A stretch of 64,000 nucleotides of DNA. It comes from Chlorophyllum brunneum. Taxonomy: Eukaryota; Basidiomycota; Agaricomycetes; Agaricales; Agaricaceae. This document shows, piece by piece, positions 53,001 through 64,000 of this stretch (its first letter is position 1; each line of letters starts with the position of its first letter). The position numbers were made by a program, and so were the translations under genes. The notes below the pieces were generated by a model that was not told where the DNA came from, ran no database searches, and was given only the letters and a program-made list of their open reading frames with translations. The stretch covers positions 1,736,001 through 1,800,000 of the forward strand of contig OY756145.1 in assembly GCA_963576785.1 (NCBI GenBank), written 5' to 3'.

Positions 53001-53784
53001 CCAATTCGACGGCATTTCCTACATAGTTCTCGAGGTCATCATCACGTTCCCGCTTCGCTTGAGCGACCATTGCGGGATCTGCCCCGCTATATACGGGCCA
53101 CGCAGTCGTAAGAGTGAGCGCAAGTTGATACATGTCGCCCCCGAGTTGCCTGAAAACGCGAGTTGCCAAAATCTCGCAGAGCATGGCTCTTGTGGACGAC
53201 ACACTGGAAGTGGTCATATTTTCGTCTCTGCGGAAGTATACGCGATTAAGCAGAAAGCAGAAGACCACAGACATGTTTCCTCCTTGTTGAATGGTATTGT
53301 ATTTCTCGACCAGCGGGCGGACAAGGGAATATGTAAGGTCAGGTGCAGTGAGCTGGTCCAAGAAGCGTCAGCGACTGCCGAAACAAGAACCATCTGGTGC
53401 TCACAGCCTCATAAGTCAACGGAGTGTCTATCGTTGAGGATGAGATCGCATCTTGCGAAGTAGGATTTTTAGAAGGGCGCACCTATGCAGTACTACAATG
53501 GGAGCGAGCAGACCAGCAAGCATGCAGTTCGGTAAACTTGTTTGGCCCCGGAGGGAACGGGAGGTGGGATACTAACCGTGATGTCCTGGCTCTTGCGTCA
53601 GAGCATAGTCCTTGGCCATGAAGCGCGCAGTCCTCACATACCGAACGGATCATATGGACAATGGGGAAAACAGGAGTGCTTTGGATGTCCTCCCTGTTTC
53701 CGTGTTAGACACTGACTAGATTCCGAGCCACAGATGAACTAACGGGCTGAGTAAAGGCTGGAGTTCTGGATGGGACTCTGTCAT
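50029..53784 (-). CDS. YVC1: V-type TRP calcium channel, Yvc1 family
   Basis: Vacuolar cation channel that releases calcium under osmotic or mechanical stress. A many-exon minus gene. The start at 53784 (TESHPELQPLLS) leads through STPVFPIVHMIR and TIDTPLTYEALTAPDLTYSL to VRPLVEKY, then GKCVYQAQSSHSILSD and NPIHFYDPHKAPLLDHYR, all in the order of fungal Yvc1. Membrane segments include LAIIASLMFPRLAFVTLKDN, LMVLSLRAMFTQFMVLMFIA and IFGPALMVVYACLSNTLLL, the last being the pore-side helix. The cytosolic tail (50029-50730) is basic, Ser/Pro-rich and ends in a short coiled coil (RRLEEIEKRQARIETLLEQI). Some 5' exon borders between 53400 and 53700 are uncertain. The start region lies head-to-head with MBP1. 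Confidence 0.88.
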
Positions 53785-54168
53785 GGCGCGATGTTGGAGA
53801 TGGGAAAAGGTAAGTCGGCAGGCAATGTATTATTGCATCATAGCTTGCCAAACTCAATTAAAACAACGTGAACCAGCCTGTACACGCTCTGAAGCGCGCA
53901 AACTGGATCTAACCGGGAGCCGGGGCTGCAGCATCTTTATCTCTTGCACCCAACCCAGACCTGGGCTCCAAAAAGGTCTGATGGTTTAACAATTTAATGA
54001 CACGCTCAATATGGCCGATGATGCAATGATGCCAGCCCAGTTCGTGGGTACGCCGGGGCTCAAGTTGGTAGATCTGGTGCTGCTTGTTCAGCTGTTGTCA
54101 GAGCGGACTAAGAGAGCGCTGTTCATGTCCAACACAGCAGATTTGACGGCAGGTGAACTGAACCAGCG

Positions 54169-54174
54169 ACGCGT
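54169..54174 (+). promoter_or_regulatory. MCB site ACGCGT, 131 bp before the MBP1 start
   Basis: Perfect MluI cell-cycle box, the recognition sequence of the factor encoded next to it. Binding is inferred. Confidence 0.5.
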
Positions 54175-54220
54175 GCAGACTCGGTTCGGGCTTGTTTGGA
54201 TGAGTTGACTCTCCGACCTC

Positions 54221-54226
54221 ACGCGT
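54221..54226 (+). promoter_or_regulatory. MCB site ACGCGT, 79 bp before the MBP1 start
   Basis: Second perfect ACGCGT, 52 bp from the first, followed by a related TCGCGT core at about 54229-54234. Confidence 0.5.
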
Positions 54227-54304
54227 TGTCGCGTCTGTCCATAAGCCACCTGACCTGGCATCATACCTTGGCACACCGTTCCCCCCTCCTCCCCGCCAAC
54301 CAGC

Positions 54305-57127
54305 ATGCAGTCGGCGTCCAGGATGCCAGGAAACACGAATCCAACAGTCAAAATATACAATGCAGTGTATTCTTCCGTCCAGGTGCGGGCTCCGTGGCCA
54401 TACCCAATTTACCCTAGTTGACACGGTCGCGTCTCCCAGGTATATGAGTGCATGGTGCGGGGCATCGCGGTCATGCGCAGACGCAATGATTCCTTTGTCA
54501 ACGCGACACAAATACTGAAAGTCGCCGGGGTTGACAAAGGTCGCCGCACCAAGATATTAGAGAAAGAAATCCTGCCCGGCAAGCATGAGATTGTCCAAGG
54601 TGGATACGGCAAGTACCAGGGCACTTGGTCTGTGTATGTTCAATGAGCAGTTTTATACGGCGGTTCACAGTCTCTATAACAGGATTCCGCTGGAACGGGG
54701 TCGTGATATTGCGCTTCAGTATGGTGTAGCCCCGCTACTATCTCCACTCTTCGATTTCCAGCCATCGACCAATTCCCTTGGTTCTCTTCCCGTCAGCGTT
54801 CCTACTGGGACAACGTCACCGCGCCCCCTCTCTGCTTCATCATCATACTCTAACCTCGGTAACACCGGCAACTATGCATCAACAATTCCGTCCACTCTTG
54901 CCCCGCCACCTATCATGCCTGGTTCTGCCCTTCGCCTTCTCAATCAAGGTCGTGCCCAGGGTCTCTTCACCCCTTCAACCTCGGACTTGGCGGCCAAAGC
55001 CCAAAGCTTCAATTCACCTTCACCCTACTATGGTCCAGGTTTTTCGCAGTCGCCATTTTCCCAAACGCCCCCTCCTTCATCCCTAAAGAGGAATCGGTCC
55101 GAGGCCGATGCCGACGCCATCATGGCTTCCGCTCATGGTCAGTTGTTCTCTTCTGAGGAAACGCGAATAATCACCCTATCATGTGCCATGATATTCCTGT
55201 ATAGATCCTCGCTCCCCATCAAATCTTCTTCAGGTAAATGGCGAAGACAATCCCTCACCTGCTAAACGACCCCGTCGTGACGATTCTCCCTCCCGTCATT
55301 CTGCATCTCAAACAGAATCCTGGCTAGCATCATCACAAACACAACCAACGTCATTACAATCTACCCAACAGACTTCGAACGGCCTATCTCGACCACCCAG
55401 TACACAATCCACCGGCAACGGAAATGCTGATAATGGCTCAGAAACCATCACTTATGTGACACGCTTCGCGTCGAAGCCTTCTGGTTCGCGTGGTTTGGAT
55501 GTCACTGCCCCGTTGAAAGACAGTCGGCGCACAGCAGTCCTGGCTGCAATCTGTCAACGCGACGATGCAGGCCCTGTAATCGATCTTCTCCGTGAAATAG
55601 CCTCGGATCCCTCAATCAACACTAACCCCAGCGTCTTTGACATCGACATAATACTAGACGACCAAGGCCATACCGCACTGCACCTTGCGGCGAGTTTAGC
55701 GCGACAACGAATAGTTGACTCTCTTATAGCCCACGGTGCAGATATTCATCGCGGGAACTATCTCGGCGAAACACCACTTATCCGTGCCTCTTTGGCGACG
55801 CATAATGCAGACCAGCAATATTTCAACTCTCTCGTCGCATCTCTAAACCAATCAATACGCACCTTGGATACTTCAAAAAAGTCTGTTCTGCACCATATTG
55901 TAGCTCTAGCGGGTGTGAAGGGTCGAGCTGTACCTGCACGGTATTACCTCGACCAGATATTGTATTGGATAGCACAACATCAAGTCGGGGATTTTCGTTC
56001 TCTAGTGGACTTGCAGGATGAACATGGCGATACTGCACTAAATATAGCTGCAAGGGTTGGGAACCGAAGTCTTGTACGGACATTACTGGATGTTAATGCA
56101 AATCGAACGTTGCCTAACAAACTTGGGCTACGGCCTGGCGACTTTGGTGTTGAAACAGAGGTACCCACCTTAATTCTAGGTATCCGACCTGAGCTGACAC
56201 CACCTAGGAACTAACTGGAGGTTCAAAAGCTGAAGATATTCTCTCATCACTACGAAGTGGCCCTTCCGCACCTGTACAAAAGAGTCAAGATGTTATTGCA
56301 GGTATCTTATATCCAAGTACCCTTAGGCTTTCCACCGCTAACCACGATCCTAGACATGACTATAATGATTCAGAACCTAAGTGCCGACTTTCAAGCTGAG
56401 CTCAAGGCAAAACAAGACGCCCTTGACGTGACACAAGCCCACCTTCGCGCCGCAACTCGGGAACTCTCCGACAAACGCAAACAGATTCAAACCTGGCAGT
56501 CCCGCTGCGCAGAACTGGACCAAATCAACCAACGTGTTCGTAACGTCGAAAAGGCTCTATCTGACGAAGACCAGTTCGACTGGACAGGACGTACAGATCT
56601 GAATGGGAGAGATGCTAGAGACACAGCAGGCCCAGCGTTCCAATACCGAGGTCTTGGGTCGACTATGATTGGCATTGGGGGTGTAGTGGATATTTCAGTG
56701 AACGTGGATTCAGAGCCACCAATGCCCGGAAGTGGAGGGGATTCTGCTGCTACCCTGGTGCGGCTGAGGCGGATGAAGATCTGGCATCAGAGGATGGAAG
56801 ATTTGGTGAAGGCTCGACTTACGAGTTTGCAAGGTGCGAGTGCGGAGAAGGAGTATCAGTGTAAAAAAATTGTGGCGCTCTGTACCGGGATACCCATTGA
56901 TAAGGTCGAGAAGGTGGGTTGAGTTCAGTTAGCGCCTGTTTCGTGGTTTGCTAATACTTTTCATCAGATGCTCGAGAATCTCGTTATTGCTGTGGAAAGT
57001 GAGTCTCAGATCGTGGATATCGGTCGAGTATCGGGCTTTATGCAAAAGGTACGCCTCTCGTTCTATACACAGCCTACATGCACCCTCTGCTTATTGACAT
57101 CCTAAGGTGCGGGATGGTATAATCTGA
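54305..57127 (+). CDS. MBP1: APSES/KilA-N transcription factor, DNA-binding subunit of MBF
   Basis: Activates G1/S genes through MCB (ACGCGT) sites. Eight exons (54305-54382, 54440-54627, 54683-55137, 55205-56160, 56208-56301, 56354-56913, 56968-57048, 57107-57127) sum to 2433 nt, or 810 residues. The APSES domain includes [49 protein letters not shown] and [16 protein letters not shown], containing the winged-helix contact region. A Ser/Pro linker with the basic patch AKRPRRDD follows. Ankyrin repeats come next ([33 protein letters not shown]), then a coiled coil ([19 protein letters not shown]) for partner binding. First ATG is at 54305; 54323 is in frame and equally possible. Two MCB sites sit just upstream, suggesting self-control. 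Confidence 0.94.
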
Positions 57128-57419
57128 AGAGACATTTCTGTGTATTCGTATCGCTTTCGGAGTTGTCATGTTAGTGTTACTTATTTTATCTATCAGCTCC
57201 GTGGCGGGCAGGTCTTTAAGAAGAAAGGAGTAATAAGCTGAGAGAAATGAATGATACCTCCTGTTGATCAAGGAAGAGTAGATATTGTTGCATTATTTCA
57301 CCCTGTCTTTACGTCTTTACACCATCCACAGCGCGGCCCTGACTTCCTAATCGGGGCTGTCAGAAAATACCCACAATCAACAAAAATTATCCTTGAGCAA
57401 CGCCTACTAGCATCCAAAC

Positions 57420-58233
57420 ATGAGCCGCGGGGGATTCCGCGGAGGTGTGTTTTCTCCTTCCAGATTCTCATGTCTCTTACTGACAGCAGATAGGCCGAGG
57501 AAGCTTTCACCAACGCGATGCTGGTCCTCCAGATCAAGTCCTTGGTCTGTTTTTGCATCACCAAGTTGCCGAGCCCATTCTGACAGTTTATACACAGAAA
57601 TGGGCACCTTCCTACACGCAGTCGAAGACGAGATGTTGTGTTCATCAATAATGCCAGACAAAGTCCCATACTTCAATGCCCCAATCTATCTACAAAATAA
57701 ATCCGTGATTGGCAAAGTCGATGAAATTCTTGGACCTATCAACGAAGTGTATTTTTCTATCAAAATGGGAGAAGGAATGGTTGCCAACAGCTTCAAAAAA
57801 GGAGACAAGGTTTATATCGGAGGTGACAAACTCTTGCCTATCGAACGGTTTTTACCAAAACCCAAAGTTGCTGGTGGTGTGTTGTTCCAGCTTATCCTTT
57901 CGCTTACCTGGACTCACAGTACTCTGCTTCCTTAGGTGTTACAAGTATGGAACTCTATTTCTCTTCACTCGGGCTGGTTTTGACCGTCATTGATCAGAAC
58001 GTGGACGCGGACGGGGAGGACCAACAGGCGGAAGGGGAGGGGGAAGGGGAGGAAGAGGAGGGTTCCAACGGGGTGGAGGTAGAGGGGGCCCACCAGGACG
58101 AGGCAGAGGAGGTCCTCCAGGAAGAGGTGGCGGTGGTGGGTTTGGTAGGGGAGGCGGTGGATTTGGTAGGGGGGGCGGTGGATTCCGTGGCGGAGGGGGA
58201 GGTCGCGGCCGTGGTGGGTTCAGAGGTTCATAG
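57420..58233 (+). CDS. GAR1: H/ACA snoRNP subunit Gar1
   Basis: Core protein of the pseudouridylation complex, acting in the nucleolus with Cbf5, Nhp2 and Nop10. Exons 57420-57444, 57494-57544, 57598-57873 and 57998-58233 sum to 588 nt, or 195 residues. A short Gly/Arg N-terminus (SRGGFRGG) precedes the conserved core: [45 protein letters not shown] and [21 protein letters not shown] long RGG tail follows ([22 protein letters not shown]) that ends FRGS. The last exon is read in the RGG frame; the overlapping acidic frame is a shadow. The exon 3 donor GTGGTG was chosen because it alone restores the RGG frame. Confidence 0.94.
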
Positions 58234-58578
58234 CGGCGGTATGCTTGAGGTTTCTTGCTTCATGTATACTTACTTTCCGAATCATTATTCAACTGTATCC
58301 ATCAAGTGAAAGTCCCAAAGGCTGATTGAACAGTTTGGCCCGTGCGTACCAGCATACGCTCACACTAGCTAGGTCCCTTTTCTGCCCAATGTCTTCCAGG
58401 GTTCTCTGTCAGCAGGTTTTCAGTCACGACCTTAAATACACGAAATTGTGGATTGGTCCTTCATGGCCTTCCACATGATTTTACACACCAAGGTGCACTC
58501 AAATCGTCCTCTAATTCATCAAATCCAAGTTTGCTGACCTCGAAAATGATAGAGTAAAGGCTACATAGCATTGCAACA
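58234..58578. other. Convergent 3' region of GAR1 and PRP4
   Basis: 345 bp between facing stop codons. Nothing besides expected 3' UTRs. Confidence 0.5.
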
Positions 58579-60565
58579 CTAATCCTCGGGAGCGTACAGT
58601 TGAAAGTTTCTATTGTACGTTCCAGAAGCAACCATCCCTCCATCACTCGAGATATCCACACTCATGACCTTACCCGCGTCCGTTGTAAGTGTCCTCAATA
58701 ATTGCCAATCATCTGCACTCCAAAGCTTCACAAGACCATCATACCCAGCACTCGCAAAGAACAACCCTGAGCGATATCGCCATTCTTCTTCCGTGTACCC
58801 TTTCGCTGCAGTATCGGAGTCTTGGTCCTGTTTCTCTTCAGAATCCGGTGTATCGCGCCGTTCGTCAATCCCATTCATCTCGGAATCTTCATCTACCTTG
58901 GTCGGGGTGAAAGGTTTATAGAAGAGATCGTTGGCATGGAAGAATCGTATATCGGAGACGTTAGAAAGGTGTGCAGGGACGGTGTAGAGTGCTTTGAGAG
59001 AGCGGATGTCCCAGAGACGTATTGTATCGTCACCTGCGCCCGTGGCGACCTGGTATCTGATTAAAAATGACATCAGGAGGCTGGAAAGAAGAGTCAAAAG
59101 GAGTAACGCCGAACCCATTGGGGGAGAATGCAATAGAATAGATGGCTTGGACATGCCCATCGAGTACCATAGCTGTTCTACCTGTGCGCAGGTCCCAGAC
59201 ACGCCCAATGGCATCAAGACCGCTAAAGGAGAACAATGTTAGTGAAAGTTGACTCACATACAAAAGCTTCGAACGAACCCCGAAACAATCAGAGCACCAT
59301 CATCCTGGAACTCGACAGTAAAAACCTCTTTGGCGTGTCCTTCCTGCAGTAATAACTCTTTGGATGTATTGACGTCCCAGAGGCGCCAGGTAGTATCGAA
59401 GCTGGCACTGGCGACATAATCTCCAGATGGGTGGAAGGCAACGCGACATACTCTGTCTTGGTGACCTTTGAGAACAGAGAGGGGTTGGTCGCTGACAGAA
59501 TTGAGTTAGTAGGTTTGTTCTTGGAGAAGAATGATGATTTACCTGTTCATTGACCAGAGATTGACATTCCCTTCGCCTGCACCGCTTGCAAGATTGACGG
59601 CGTCTGGACTTTGAGATAATGTCGCTTGAGGGTGCCACGCCACGCCGCTGACTTTATCGCTGTGTCCTGGAGTGCGATGAGTAGACCGGTCGCACCAAGC
59701 AGTGTCACGGCCTCACCTCTGAGGGCGCGTATTTCTGTGCACGCTGGAACGTTCCACAGCTTGACCGTCCCTGACCAACTACCGGTCGCGAGGATCTCAT
59801 TGTTGGGGGCAAAGCGAACTTGAGCGATAGGTCGTTCATCGCCAATTTGAGATCCCAAGTTGGAGAATTTCTGGTACTTCATGTCAGGTAAATTGTGAAT
59901 ACTACGACATGCACCGACCTTGACTTCATTGAACACTTTCTTTCTCGTGTCAACAATTCGACCCAGGTCCATTCTGCTGTCTAGCCGCTGCCGGGCGACC
60001 CGCTTTTGAGCTCTGTTATGAAAAATTAAACCAGAAGCAATTGTAAGCACCTTGTCTGGATGGGATCCGATGAATCCAACCTGGGCAGCGAAAACTCAGC
60101 TATCCGCCTGCGAGCTTCCAGCAACTCGAGGGATCCAGGTGTATAGAATTCTTCCTCCTGCAAGAATATGAGTGGAAATGATGAGTCACAAAAGATATAC
60201 GAACATTTTCACTCTCTTCTTCTGAGGACTCGGATTCGATTGGCATGGCATCTTCGCCGCGTGCAGCATTAATTTGGGACAGAACGTATATGAGACGGTC
60301 GCGACGATCAGCCGCCTAGGACTCTATTGAGCGGGTGTAGAGGATAGGTGGACCGAGCACGTACGCGTTCACCGAACAATGTTATGGGCTCTCCAATTTC
60401 CCTCAGCCGTGCTCTGACACGGTTGTCATCTGTTGGCACCGCCAAGGATCGCGCTTTCTTCTTCCGCTCGAGTTCATCAAGAATGACTTTGTTTTCGAGT
60501 CTAGCACGTTCTGAACCTAGGTAGTCGCCATCGTCCATAAGCGTGTCAAGCGTTAGTTCTGGCAT
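58579..60565 (-). CDS. PRP4: U4/U6 snRNP splicing factor Prp4, WD40 protein
   Basis: Spliceosomal WD40 protein (PRPF4) of the U4/U6 snRNP, partner of Prp3. The start at 60565 reads [16 protein letters not shown]. The splicing-factor motif [14 protein letters not shown](R) is followed by [19 protein letters not shown] and an acidic Ser/Glu stretch. Later exons carry [20 protein letters not shown] and [22 protein letters not shown] repeats are clear: [72 protein letters not shown] and [17 protein letters not shown] at the end. An acidic insert ([19 protein letters not shown]) sits in one blade. Introns are short throughout. It shares a 183-bp divergent promoter with CBK1. Confidence 0.94.
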
Positions 60566-60748
60566 GATTGGCTAAGTATATGAGTGGGTTGTTTGCGAAG
60601 GTCAATCAGAAGATAAGTGGTTGGATATGAAGGTTGGTCGGATTGGGATGGGAGAGTGGATGCGTGGGGAGAACAACACATGTCGCGCTTTTCCATTCTG
60701 TAACCATCAACCAGCTAACCCATCCTTGACTACAGACTTGCATGAGCG
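60566..60748. promoter_or_regulatory. Short divergent promoter, PRP4 and CBK1
   Basis: 183 bp between opposed starts. A CTACAG acceptor-like site just before 60736 suggests a 5' leader intron of CBK1, so its transcription start could lie inside or beyond PRP4 exon 1. Confidence 0.45.
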
Positions 60749-62730
<1,982 letters not shown>

Positions 62731-63252
62731 GTCTGGTCACCCACTAACAATATGCTATAATTGACCATGGATCTGGAGTAATTGAGTATAATTTCGGAGT
62801 GTGTCTGATACCTGTGTTGTCTCTTTCTCTGCTGTTATTGTTGTCGCTAATTGTCAATTTGGAATCGGAAGAATACAAGCTGATACCATCCCACTGTCGA
62901 AAAACTCACACGGGCATGACAACGACTGAAAAATCCAAACAGAATTCTCGATCCTCGATCTTAGACTTTCGAGAGTGTTCCCAAAACAAAGAGAACAAGA
63001 AAACGGAGTGTACGGATCGCGCCGGACCGGTAAAGAATACCTGTGACCTTGTCGTCAAGGTCCTCTCAAACGGCTAAACTCATTCCTACTTTTTCCTTGA
63101 CTGCTTGGTAATCCATCCATCCACAGTTAGCTATCGAAGTGATATAAACGACAATCACCGTCACATCGCACAGAACGCTACCCCTACCTCCTTGACCCCT
63201 TTTCGAACACACCCCTAGTCCAAATTAACAACAGCAACACAACTTCCTAGTC
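62731..63252. other. Intergenic region between CBK1 and the dehydrogenase gene
   Basis: About 520 bp. The C-rich stretch just before 63253 is typical of a fungal 5' leader. No coding domain in the short frames seen. Confidence 0.5.
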
Positions 63253-64000
63253 ATGGCCACCGCAGTAGTCGAAACAGGCAGCCCCGAAATCTATAATCCT
63301 CGCAAGATCCTGGATCATCCAGATTTCAAGATTTTACAAAAGGGGGAGAAGCCAGAGCCTGGTGCTAATATTGCGGCTTTCTACAACCCTACCCATCAGA
63401 TTCATCTTGTGCAGAAGCCGAAGCCGAAGCCTGGGCCTGGACAAGTGCTAGTCCATGTGCGCGCCAGCGGCATTTGTGGGTGCGTTTTCATTGTTTTATG
63501 TTGCTCTTGAAATACGGTGTGTTGCCTAATACTTGCTTTGCATTTGTAGGAGTGACGTACATTTTTGGAAACATGGGAGAATTGGTGATTCTATGGTCGT
63601 CTCTGACGAGGCGAGTGTTATCAATTTGCTTATCGCTTGGTGGTATTTACGCTAAGGTAATATTTTGGTATTTAGTGTGGTTCCGGGCATGAAAGTGCTG
63701 GCGAAGTAGTTGAAGTTGGCGAGGGTGTCACGCAATGGAAGCCTGGAGACAGAGTTGCGATTGAAGTTGGTGTCCCATGCTCTCAGCCCGCTTGTGATCC
63801 TTGTAGAACTGGGAGGTACAATGGATGTCCTGACGTTGTGTTCTTCTCTACTCCACCCTATCATGGTTCGTCCGGCTTCTCTGCGATCCGGTACAGATGT
63901 TCTTGAGCTATGTGACCTTATCTCCCAGGTACTTTGACACGGTGGCATTTACACCCCGCACAATGGCTTCACCGCCTCCCAGATAACGTCTCCTTCGAGG
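63253..64000 (+). CDS. Zinc-dependent polyol dehydrogenase, L-arabinitol 4-/xylitol dehydrogenase type, 3' end beyond the window
   Basis: NAD-linked medium-chain dehydrogenase of pentose catabolism. Exons 63253-63479, 63550-63610, 63676-63865 and 63929 to the window end are in frame. Motifs are [35 protein letters not shown] (catalytic zinc Cys), [10 protein letters not shown], and [18 protein letters not shown] (second zinc ligand His-Glu). The structural zinc lobe has four Cys, CSQPACDPC and [25 protein letters not shown] is the wording I associate with fungal arabinitol dehydrogenases; sorbitol or xylitol activity cannot be excluded. Intron 2 starts with GC (GCGAGT at 63611), the only donor that keeps the frame. 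The NAD-binding half lies outside. Confidence 0.88.

Larger units (their letters stand above)
53785..54304. promoter_or_regulatory. Divergent promoter, YVC1 and MBP1
   Basis: 520 bp between opposed starts. Two ACGCGT sites lie at the MBP1 side. Short frames (for example 54011-54208) have no domain. Confidence 0.5.

Noticed and set aside
54011..54208. Possible extra N-terminal exon for MBP1
   Set aside because: Its sequence does not resemble APSES proteins, and the exon starting at 54305 already supplies the full conserved N-terminus.
57947..58309. Acidic, Glu/Val-rich open frame overlapping the end of GAR1
   Set aside because: It is the shifted frame of the GGN-rich RGG tail; the RGG frame fits Gar1 and sums to a whole number of codons.

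Overview
The window is nuclear DNA from a filamentous basidiomycete, most likely a mushroom-forming Agaricomycete. Genes on both strands are cut by many short introns, mostly 47-67 nt with GT/AG borders, and some genes have 10-25 exons. Content fits this: an F-box/LRR-type protein, a DOPA-dioxygenase-like gene, a psi-factor oxygenase and a decayed copy of a family repeated in Agaricomycetes. No rRNA, tRNA, CRISPR or intact transposon was seen. I joined exons by hand; for almost every complete gene the exon lengths sum to a multiple of three and rebuild a full-length family member.

Layout. 1-5.6 kb: COQ3 (partial, -) head-to-head with the copper ATPase CCC2 (+), then a small F-box-like gene. 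5.6-7.8 kb: gene-poor, with a pseudogene of a repeated family. 7.8-18.2 kb, all minus: sorting nexin MVP1/SNX8, protein O-mannosyltransferase PMT4, and a 1140-residue RING-H2/PH/vWA protein with the domain order of the pheromone-pathway scaffolds Ste5 and Far1. 18.6-22.9 kb, plus: a DOPA-dioxygenase-like gene with an 893-nt intron and a cystathionine beta-synthase lacking its regulatory tail. 23.6-33.3 kb: a complete TEL1/ATM kinase of 3051 residues in 12 exons. 34.2-37 kb, minus: the PAK kinase STE20. 38-43.5 kb: a doubtful ORF, a secreted GH43 arabinanase-like enzyme with microexons, an AT-rich relic of a mitochondrial LAGLIDADG homing endonuclease and an F-box protein. 43.8-49.8 kb, plus: epsilon-COP and a 25-exon fatty-acid dioxygenase/P450 fusion (Ppo). 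50-57 kb: the vacuolar TRP channel YVC1 (-) head-to-head with the MBF transcription factor MBP1 (+). 57.4-64 kb: GAR1, the splicing factor PRP4 (-), the NDR kinase CBK1 and the start of an L-arabinitol/xylitol-type dehydrogenase.

The genes are mostly conserved housekeeping and signalling genes rather than an accessory cluster. Themes that connect some of them: STE20 and the Ste5-like scaffold would belong to one MAPK pathway. MBP1 has two perfect MCB (ACGCGT) sites close upstream of its own start, and TEL1 has two in its upstream region. GH43 and the arabinitol dehydrogenase would act at opposite ends of arabinan use. The most unusual items are the Ste5-like protein with a degenerate vWA metal site and an in-frame retainable intron, the nuclear LAGLIDADG relic, the 10-nt exon in GH43, two GC-AG introns, and the lost P450 cysteine in Ppo.
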